From JAYGED01 sp046582565 (GTDB taxonomy: Bacteria > Pseudomonadota > Alphaproteobacteria > JAAXGF01): DNA of 12,021 nucleotides. Numbering within the stretch: the stretch's first letter is position 1; each line of letters opens with the position of its first letter. The notes under the pieces were generated by a model, which saw only the letters and a program-made list of their open reading frames with translations, made no database searches and was not told where the DNA came from. Below are positions 7,107 through 12,021 of the stretch, in pieces. The stretch is from assembly GCA_046582565.1 (NCBI GenBank), contig JAYGED010000260.1:1-12021 (forward strand), in the 5' to 3' direction. The position numbers and the translations under genes are program-made.

Positions 7107-8642
7107 TCAGCCGGGATCGCCGTCACGATAAGGCAGGTATCCCCGGCGTTCGACCTCCGGGAAGCGGTCGTGATGGCGGACGTAGCGTTCGCCCACACCG
7201 GCCGGGACGACGTAGTCCCAAGCATGCCAGCGTCCTTGCGAGAGCGCCGCGTGCACCAGCCTGCGCCTGCGCTGGCTGTCGATCACCCGTTCCCGCAAGG
7301 CGTCGGCATCCCAATGCTGTTCGGCAATCGCCTCAAAATCGGTACGCACCCCCTGCATGTCCGCCGCATTGGCAAGGTTGGTCAGTTCGTTGGGATCGTT
7401 GCCCAGGTCGTAGAGCTGCGGCTCGTAAGCCGGCGAGCAGACGTACTTGAATTCGCCTTTCCTGATCATGAAGCGGGGAGCCGTGGTGCCTTCGTCGAGG
7501 TGCTCGCAAAGCACATGCCGTTCAGTATCGGGATGGTCAAGCAGGCTGACACCGTCGATCGGCCGAAGGATCGCGCTCATTTCGCCGGCCGCCAAGTCAA
7601 CCAGTGTCGGCAGCAAATCGAGATGCGACACGCATCTCTCGACCCGGCGGCCGTCCTGCCGTCCCGGCAGCGCCAGGATAAGCGGCACGCGGACCGCCCA
7701 CTCGAAGAGCGTTTTTTTGAACCACAAACCGCGTTCGCCCATCATGTCGCCGTGATCGGAGGTGTAGACCACGACCGTGTTGTCCGCGAGCCCGGTTTCG
7801 TCCAGCGCGGTCAGCAACCCGCCGATCTTGGCGTCGATGTCGCTGATCATGCCGAAGTAGCCGCGCCGCGCAGCACGGGTCATTTCCGGCGTGATCGCGC
7901 AGCGGTCGATACCGTAGTGGTGGTAGATCTCGCGGCTATGCCTGTCGTAGGCATCCAACGGTATCGGTGCGACGTCCGGCTCGGGAATATCCGTGTCCGC
8001 GTAGAGATCCCAGAACTCGCGGCGCGTGACGTAGGGGTCATGGGGTTGCGTGAACGAGACCATCAGGAAGAACGGGCGCTGATCCGTGCCCCGGGCGATG
8101 TCGTAGATCTTCTGAACCCCGCACGCGAACACCTGCTCGTCGTAGTCGATTTGCATGGACCGCACTACCGGCCCGGCGTCGGCGACCGTCTCGACGCCTG
8201 ACACGCCGCTGCCGCTCTCCCTGTTCCCGTCGTCCCGGAGCAGCGGCTCCCATTCGCCGGTCCAGCCGAAATCAGCCGGATAGATGTCGGTGGTCAGGCG
8301 CTCCTCGAAGCCGTGCAGCTGGTCGGCGCCGATATAATGCAGCTTGCCCGAGACCGTCGTGGCATATCCCAGTCGGCGTAGGTAATGCACGAAGGTCGGC
8401 GTATCGGACGGAAACTCGGCGCCGTTGTCATAGGCGCCGATCCGCGAGGGCAGCCGGCCGGTCATCATGGCAAAGCGCGAGGGCGCACAGAGCGGGAAGC
8501 TGCAATAGGCATTCTCGAACAACGTTCCCCGCGCCGCCAGCCTATCGAGATGCGGCGTCAAGGCGCCGCGTCCGGCATACAAGGCCAGGGCCTTGGCGCC
8601 CATCTGGTCGGACATCAGGAACAGGATATTAGGGCGTTGCAC
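7107..8642 (-). CDS. betC: Sulfatase of the choline-sulfatase type
   Basis: A 511-residue formylglycine-dependent sulfatase that would hydrolyse a sulfate ester, with choline-O-sulfate the best-known substrate of close relatives. The signature L-C-A-P-S-R (51-56) carries Cys52, the residue converted to formylglycine, so a maturation enzyme encoded elsewhere is needed. Metal and active-site residues: Asp12-Gln13 in S-D-Q-M, Lys100 and His102 in S-G-K-L-H, His201 in Q-P-H-D-P-Y, Asp296-His297 in Y-T-S-D-H-G-D, and Lys310. The C-terminus has W-D-Y-x-x-P and R-Y-V-R-H-H, resembling the choline-sulfatase C-terminal domain. No signal peptide, so cytoplasmic as in rhizobial BetC. The GTG at 8642 is chosen: it starts M-Q-R-P-N-I-L, follows a GAGAGAAG stretch, and gives the usual family length of about 505-515. 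betA and betB are not in view, so the symbol is by family only and the true substrate may differ. Confidence 0.85.
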   Translation of the reverse strand: MQRPNILFLMSDQMGAKALALYAGRGALTPHLDRLAARGTLFENAYCSFPLCAPSRFAMMTGRLPSRIGAYDNGAEFPSDTPTFVHYLRRLGYATTVSGKLHYIGADQLHGFEERLTTDIYPADFGWTGEWEPLLRDDGNRESGSGVSGVETVADAGPVVRSMQIDYDEQVFACGVQKIYDIARGTDQRPFFLMVSFTQPHDPYVTRREFWDLYADTDIPEPDVAPIPLDAYDRHSREIYHHYGIDRCAITPEMTRAARRGYFGMISDIDAKIGGLLTALDETGLADNTVVVYTSDHGDMMGERGLWFKKTLFEWAVRVPLILALPGRQDGRRVERCVSHLDLLPTLVDLAAGEMSAILRPIDGVSLLDHPDTERHVLCEHLDEGTTAPRFMIRKGEFKYVCSPAYEPQLYDLGNDPNELTNLANAADMQGVRTDFEAIAEQHWDADALRERVIDSQRRRRLVHAALSQGRWHAWDYVVPAGVGERYVRHHDRFPEVERRGYLPYRDGDPG

Positions 8643-8727
8643 TGGCTTCTCTCGGTTGCCTTGATGATGAGGCCGCGACCGTCGCGCGTGCCACGATGGA
8701 ACGTGATCGTTGAACCCTACAGTAACG

Positions 8728-8756
8728 TCATTAGACCCGGCCGAACGGCACCGCAA
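8728..8756 (-). promoter_or_regulatory. Candidate sigma-70 promoter for the sulfatase group
   Basis: On the minus strand TTGCGG (8756-8751) and TAATGA (8733-8728) are separated by exactly 17 bases, a fair match to TTGACA-17-TATAAT. It would give a leader of roughly 80 bases before the GTG at 8642. Such matches occur by chance, so this is tentative. Confidence 0.3.
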
Positions 8757-8822
8757 GTACTAAACCATCCGCGAAATCGAGGCAACGCTACTGCTTCCTC
8801 GAACCTGTCACTCGTCAAATCA

Positions 8823-8837
8823 CTTGAAACGTTCAAG
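8823..8837. promoter_or_regulatory. 15-bp palindrome CTTGAA-ACG-TTCAAG, candidate operator
   Basis: A perfect inverted repeat with 6-base arms and a 3-base centre lies between the two divergent groups, about 50 bases upstream of the possible -35 box at 8888. Its core resembles the TTGAAACGTTTCAA-like sites bound by LacI-type repressors, but is one base shorter. No regulator gene is visible to pair it with. Confidence 0.3.
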
Positions 8838-8933
8838 CGGTCCACCCGCGAAAATGTCGTGCAATTCTAAAGGTATCCATTATCGTGTTGACTATGACCC
8901 GACAAACAATAGCACTTGGTTACTAAAATTGAC

Positions 8934-8940
8934 AAGGAGG
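8934..8940 (+). promoter_or_regulatory. Strong Shine-Dalgarno sequence of the binding-protein gene
   Basis: AAGGAGG sits 7 bases before the ATG at 8948. It is the strongest ribosome-binding site in the window and fits a periplasmic binding protein that must be made in excess over its membrane partners. Confidence 0.85.
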
Positions 8941-8947
8941 ATCAATC

Positions 8948-9784
8948 ATGAAGCGACTATTTCATTGCATCGCGGGCGCTCTCTTGCTGATGCTAGGGGC
9001 TGCACCAGGCCATGCTCAAGAGTACAATTCCACTTGGGATCAGGTCACGGGCACGGGTGTCCTGCGCGCCGGTTGCATCGCAGCCGAGCCTTGGGGCTAC
9101 AAGGACCCCAAGACCGGTGAATGGGGCGGGTTCGGACCGAAAATCGCACAGCTGCTCGCCGACGAGTTGCAGGTCGAGATGAAGTGCGTCGAGACCACCT
9201 GGAGCGGCGCCGTGCCGGGCTTGCAGGCCAACCAGTTCGATCTGGTCGCGGGATTGGACGCCACGCCGCAACGCGCCATGGCGATCGATTTCAGCACCCA
9301 TCCGATGGTCTACTACGGCGTCGCGGTCTTAGCGCGGCGAGATCACCAGTTCGAGTCATGGGAAGATCTCAACAATCCTGACGTCGTCGTTTCGGTTCCG
9401 CTGGGAACCTCCAACGACCGCGCGGCTAGCGACCGTCTGCCCAAGGCGACCTTCATCCGGCCGAAGAGCTCGGGCGAGGCGATTGCCGCCTGGGTGTCCA
9501 AACGCAGCGACCTGGTGGTCGGCTCCAGCACCTGGCTGGCCTTCCAGAACCGGGCCCTCGACAACATCGGCAAGGTCGTCGTTCCCTCTCCGGCCAGCTT
9601 TTCCACGGCCGATATCGGCCTGCGCAAGGAAGCGGACAAGCGCTGGCGTGATTGGGTGTCCGTGGCCATTGCCTACTACTACAACCGCGGCCACACCCAG
9701 AAGATCTATGACGACTTCCTCACCAGCCGGGGCATGGATCCCGCCGAGGCACCACCGATCTTGAAAGAATACTACAAGTTCTAG
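8948..9784 (+). CDS. ABC transporter substrate-binding protein, family 3 (polar amino acid type)
   Basis: A 278-residue periplasmic solute-binding protein of the SBP_bac_3 fold. A signal peptide covers 1-23 (K-R, hydrophobic 8-18, cleavage likely after G-H-A). The mature chain has the opening G-V-L-R-A-G, the lobe segment F-D-L-V-A-G-L-D-A-T-P-Q-R-A-x-A-I-D-F-S (97-116), and the hinge region after about 120. Arg109 matches the arginine that clamps the ligand's alpha-carboxylate in HisJ/GlnH-like proteins. In the second lobe, where relatives usually have an aspartate that binds the alpha-amino group (D-A-x-x-x-D), this one reads D-L-V-V-G-S-S-T (188-195), so the amino-group contact may be changed. 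Cys43 and Cys80 could form a disulfide. It is the first gene of the importer and sits divergent to the sulfatase group, which suggests its ligand feeds that pathway. The start is fixed by the AAGGAGG before it. Confidence 0.9.
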   Translation: MKRLFHCIAGALLLMLGAAPGHAQEYNSTWDQVTGTGVLRAGCIAAEPWGYKDPKTGEWGGFGPKIAQLLADELQVEMKCVETTWSGAVPGLQANQFDLVAGLDATPQRAMAIDFSTHPMVYYGVAVLARRDHQFESWEDLNNPDVVVSVPLGTSNDRAASDRLPKATFIRPKSSGEAIAAWVSKRSDLVVGSSTWLAFQNRALDNIGKVVVPSPASFSTADIGLRKEADKRWRDWVSVAIAYYYNRGHTQKIYDDFLTSRGMDPAEAPPILKEYYKF

Positions 9785-9818
9785 GCTCGGCCGCGACTCG
9801 CGGCGACTCGCCAGTGCG

Positions 9819-9857
9819 GGCGGAAGGAGAGGCTTGGTTTCGGCGCCTCCTTCCGCC
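9819..9857 (+). terminator. Stem-loop between binding-protein and permease genes
   Basis: GGCGGAAGGAG (9819-9829) pairs perfectly with CTCCTTCCGCC (9847-9857) around a 17-base loop. The stem is GC-rich but no run of T follows, so it is more likely to stabilise or mark the processed 3' end of the binding-protein mRNA, or to act as a partial terminator, than to be a full intrinsic terminator. Such hairpins after the first gene are a known way for ABC import operons to make more binding protein than permease. Confidence 0.65.
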
Positions 9858-9901
9858 GTCACTACCGGACAGTATTTAAGGGTGGAGGCTTAGTCGGTTG
9901 A

Positions 9902-10570
9902 ATGGGCTACGAATGGGAATTCGGCCTGGTTTTCAAATACTGGGACGTGCTTTTCGACGGCTTCCTCGGCACACTCAGGGTCGGTATCGTCTCGCTGATA
10001 CTGGGGGCGATCGGCGGCTTGATCCTGGCCTTGATGCGCATGTCGCGCTACCGCCTGCTGTCCTGGCCGGCGATCGTCTTGATCGAATTCTTCCGCACCA
10101 CGCCTCTCCTGATCCAGCTTTTTTGGATCTATTTCGCGCTGCCGGTGGTCATCGGTATCACCTTCGGCGCCTATGCCGCCTGTATCATTACGCTCTCGGT
10201 CAACTCCGCCGCCTTCTTCGCGGAGATCTTCCGCGCCGGCATAAATTCCATGGAACACAGCCAATGGGAAGGCGGCAAGGCGCTTGGCATGTCGCAATCC
10301 ACGCTCATGCGGCGCATCATTCTGCCGCAGGCCGTTCGCCGCATGGTCCCGCCGTTTCTCGAACGCAGTTTCGAATTGATGAAGGGAACCACCAACGTCT
10401 CGGCCATCGCCTATGCCGATCTGCTTTATCGGGCGCTGGAGCTGAGCGCCCGGCTCTACCGCCCGATTGAGATACTCACCTTGGTCGCGCTGGTTTTTTT
10501 CGTGATGCTGACCCTGACTTCGATGCTGGTCCGCTACATGGAAAACCGGCTCGACGCGGCCAGGCTCTAG
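9902..10570 (+). CDS. ABC transporter permease, polar amino acid (HisM/GlnP) type, first subunit
   Basis: A 222-residue inner-membrane permease of the His/Glu/Gln/Arg/opine family. It has about five hydrophobic segments: near 22-44, 56-80, 85-105, a weaker one in the middle, and 190-212. The cytoplasmic EAA loop, which docks on the ATPase, is clear at about 113-144 (E-I-F-R-A-G-I, Q-W-E-G-G-K-A-L-G-M, R-R-I-I-L-P-Q-A). F-F-R-T-T-P-L-L-I-Q after the second segment is the family marker. The ATG at 9902 follows GGTGGAGG (9881-9888) at 13 bases, slightly far. Stop is TAG. It forms the channel with the second permease encoded 10 bases downstream; having two distinct permeases is common in this transporter family. 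Confidence 0.92.
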   Translation: MGYEWEFGLVFKYWDVLFDGFLGTLRVGIVSLILGAIGGLILALMRMSRYRLLSWPAIVLIEFFRTTPLLIQLFWIYFALPVVIGITFGAYAACIITLSVNSAAFFAEIFRAGINSMEHSQWEGGKALGMSQSTLMRRIILPQAVRRMVPPFLERSFELMKGTTNVSAIAYADLLYRALELSARLYRPIEILTLVALVFFVMLTLTSMLVRYMENRLDAARL

Positions 10571-10580
10571 GACGCGCGCC

Positions 10581-11261
10581 ATGGATGAGTTCAGATGGGA
10601 CTTCTCGGTGGTCTTCGAATACCAAGCAAACCTGTACCGCGGCCTCGGCGTGACCTTCGAGTTGAGCATCATCATCATTCTGGCCTCCATGGTTGGCGGA
10701 ATCATCATCGGGGCCGGCCGTTATTCGAAGAACAGGCTCTTCAACTGGCCGGCGACGGCCTATATCGAGCTGTTTCGCAACACGCCGGTCCTGATCCAAA
10801 TCGTCTGGTTCTACTATGCCTTCCCGGTCCTGATCGGGATCCAGATGGAAGGATTCTACGCCGCTTTGATCGGTATCGGCTTGAACATGATCGCCTATTC
10901 CGCCGATATCGTTCGCGGCGGCATTCAATCGATCGAGAAGGGACAGTGGGAGGCCGCAAAGGCAATCGGCATGAACTACTTCAGCGTCATGCGGCGGGTT
11001 ATTCTGCCTCAGGCCCTCAGGCGCATGATTCCACCGTTCACCAGCCGCACCGTCGAGGCGGTCAAGGCGACATCCCTGGCCTCGACCATCGCCGTGGCGG
11101 AACTGCTCTACGAAGGTCAGGTCCTGGCCAACACGGTCTACCGCCCCTTCGAGCTCTACACCGCCATCGCGGTGCTCTATTTCTTCGCGACCTATCCGCT
11201 GGTGCTGTTTTCCTACTGGCTCGAGCGCAGGCTCGCGATCGACAGCGAAATGAGGTTATAG
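10581..11261 (+). CDS. ABC transporter permease, polar amino acid (HisM/GlnP) type, second subunit
   Basis: A 226-residue homologue of the preceding permease and its likely heterodimer partner. Hydrophobic segments lie near 24-46, 58-82, 88-110 and 192-214. The family marker L-F-R-N-T-P-V-L-I-Q is at 63-72, and the EAA loop at about 116-147 reads D-I-V-R-G-G-I, Q-W-E-A-A-K-A-I-G-M, R-R-V-I-L-P-Q-A. It starts 10 bases after the first permease and ends 4 bases before the ATPase start, so the three are surely one transcript. The ribosome-binding site is weak (TAGGA about 9 bases upstream, overlapping the previous stop), suggesting translation partly coupled to the upstream gene. Both permeases open with an acidic/aromatic E-W or R-W-D-F type N-terminus, consistent with a shared origin by duplication. 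Confidence 0.92.
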   Translation: MDEFRWDFSVVFEYQANLYRGLGVTFELSIIIILASMVGGIIIGAGRYSKNRLFNWPATAYIELFRNTPVLIQIVWFYYAFPVLIGIQMEGFYAALIGIGLNMIAYSADIVRGGIQSIEKGQWEAAKAIGMNYFSVMRRVILPQALRRMIPPFTSRTVEAVKATSLASTIAVAELLYEGQVLANTVYRPFELYTAIAVLYFFATYPLVLFSYWLERRLAIDSEMRL

Positions 11262-11265
11262 CGCG

Positions 11266-12021
11266 ATGTCCGAAATCATTCTCAAGGTCGAGTCCCTGCA
11301 CAAGTATTTTGGCGATCATCATGTGTTGCGCGGTATTGACATGGAAGTCAGGCGCGGCCAGACGGTCTGCATGATCGGCTCCAGCGGCTCGGGGAAGAGC
11401 ACCTTCCTGCGTTGCATCAACTTCATGGAAATACCGAGCGCCGGACGACTCACCATCCATGGGCAGGTCGTTGGTCAGGAAACCGGAGAGTTGGAGGGCG
11501 CGCCGGTTTACGACTATCGGGAAAACGAGCTGGTCCGCGTCCGTACCAAGGTCGGCATGGTGTTTCAGCAATTCAATCTGTTTCCCCATATGAAGGTCCA
11601 GCAAAATGTCATGGAGGGCTTGGTGACGGTTCTCAAAATGGATAAGGAGGAGGCCGTTTCGCGCGCCCGCGCCAACCTGGACAAGGTTGGGCTGTTGGTA
11701 AAGGCCGATCAATATCCCTCGCGCCTATCCGGCGGCGAACAGCAAAGGGTCGCCATTGCCCGCGCCCTCGCCATGGAGCCAAACGTCATTCTATTCGACG
11801 AGGTTACATCGTCGCTCGATCCGGAAACGGTTGGCGAGGTGCTGCTCTCCATGCGCGATCTGAGCAACGAAAGCATGACCATGATCGTGGTCACCCACGA
11901 GCTCGGCTTCGCCTATCACGTCGCCGACGAGGTGCTTTTTCTCTATGAAGGTCTCATCCACGAGCGCGGCAGCCCCGATGAGGTTCTGAAGAATCCTCAG
12001 GCCGAGCGAACCAAGGGTTTC
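11266..12021 (+). CDS. ABC transporter ATP-binding protein, polar amino acid type (3' end cut by window edge)
   Basis: The ATPase that powers the importer, with 252 codons visible and open to the last base. Walker A is GSSGSGKST at 38-46 (Lys44); the Q-loop is V-F-Q-Q-F-N-L-F-P-H (99-108); the ABC signature is L-S-G-G-E (154-158); Walker B is V-I-L-F-D-E (174-179) with catalytic Glu179; the D-loop is S-L-D-P-E; the switch is His211 in V-V-T-H-E. The last residues, N-P-Q-A-E-R-T-K-G-F, correspond to the usual C-terminal N-P-x-x-E-R-T-x-x-F, so only about 5-10 residues and the stop should be missing. An acidic insert (about 68-90) sits between Walker A and the Q-loop, as in many HisP/GlnQ relatives. 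The ATG lies 4 bases after the permease stop. The signature Glu and the D-E-V-T-S variant after Walker B are, as I recall, common in this family. Confidence 0.93.
   Translation, partial: MSEIILKVESLHKYFGDHHVLRGIDMEVRRGQTVCMIGSSGSGKSTFLRCINFMEIPSAGRLTIHGQVVGQETGELEGAPVYDYRENELVRVRTKVGMVFQQFNLFPHMKVQQNVMEGLVTVLKMDKEEAVSRARANLDKVGLLVKADQYPSRLSGGEQQRVAIARALAMEPNVILFDEVTSSLDPETVGEVLLSMRDLSNESMTMIVVTHELGFAYHVADEVLFLYEGLIHERGSPDEVLKNPQAERTKGF

Larger units (their letters stand above)
8643..8947. promoter_or_regulatory. Divergent promoter region between sulfatase group and ABC importer
   Basis: These 305 bases separate two groups of genes read in opposite directions, and no gene was recognised inside them. 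The stretch 8800-8930 is noticeably more A/T-rich than the flanking genes, as promoters are. A TTGACT at 8888-8893 is a possible -35 box for the importer, but no good -10 follows at 16-17 bases, so that promoter is undecided. A candidate minus-strand promoter, a palindrome and a strong ribosome-binding site within this region are listed separately. Shared control of both directions by one regulator would be a natural arrangement, but no regulator gene is present in the window. Confidence 0.6.

Noticed and set aside
7170..8201. 343-codon plus-strand open frame opposite the sulfatase
   Set aside because: It is antisense to a clear sulfatase with every active-site motif; no ribosome-binding site or family resemblance.
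11794..11832. Unusual D-E-V-T-S-S-L-D instead of D-E-P-T-S-A-L-D in the ATPase
   Set aside because: The catalytic Asp and Glu are intact and, as I recall, the Val variant is common in polar amino acid ATPases, so it is not a defect.

Overview
The window looks like GC-rich alphaproteobacterial chromosome, perhaps a Rhodospirillales- or Rhizobiales-like free-living bacterium. This rests on strong codon bias toward G/C, a small alphaproteobacterial-type hypothetical protein, a decayed intergenic repeat that I recall as dispersed in alphaproteobacteria, and gene families typical of that class. No rRNA, tRNA, CRISPR array or intact insertion sequence was recognised.

Left part (1-3753): the C-terminal end of an MscS-type mechanosensitive channel; a 61-residue uncharacterised protein on the minus strand; a complete stand-alone RecD2-type DNA helicase on the plus strand; and a secreted Staphylococcal-nuclease-like gene that is interrupted by two in-frame TAG codons and looks like a pseudogene. 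A gene-poor stretch (3754-4186) follows, carrying remnants of a palindromic intergenic repeat.

Right part (4187-12021): two divergent gene groups share a promoter region of about 300 bp (8643-8947). Leftward there are four genes: a choline-sulfatase-like sulfatase, a class IV PLP aminotransferase, and two different Fe(II)/2-oxoglutarate dioxygenases. The last three are joined by 4-base stop/start overlaps. Rightward there is a complete polar-amino-acid type ABC importer: periplasmic binding protein, two permeases, and an ATPase cut off by the window edge only a few residues before its expected end. A strong stem-loop separates the binding protein from the permeases.

Together the right part reads as an uptake-plus-breakdown module. 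The importer would bring in a small carboxylated, probably amino-acid-like compound; the sulfatase would remove a sulfate ester; the two dioxygenases and the aminotransferase would oxidise and deaminate the remainder. The substrate cannot be named from sequence. The combination is not a textbook pathway and is the most interesting content of the window.
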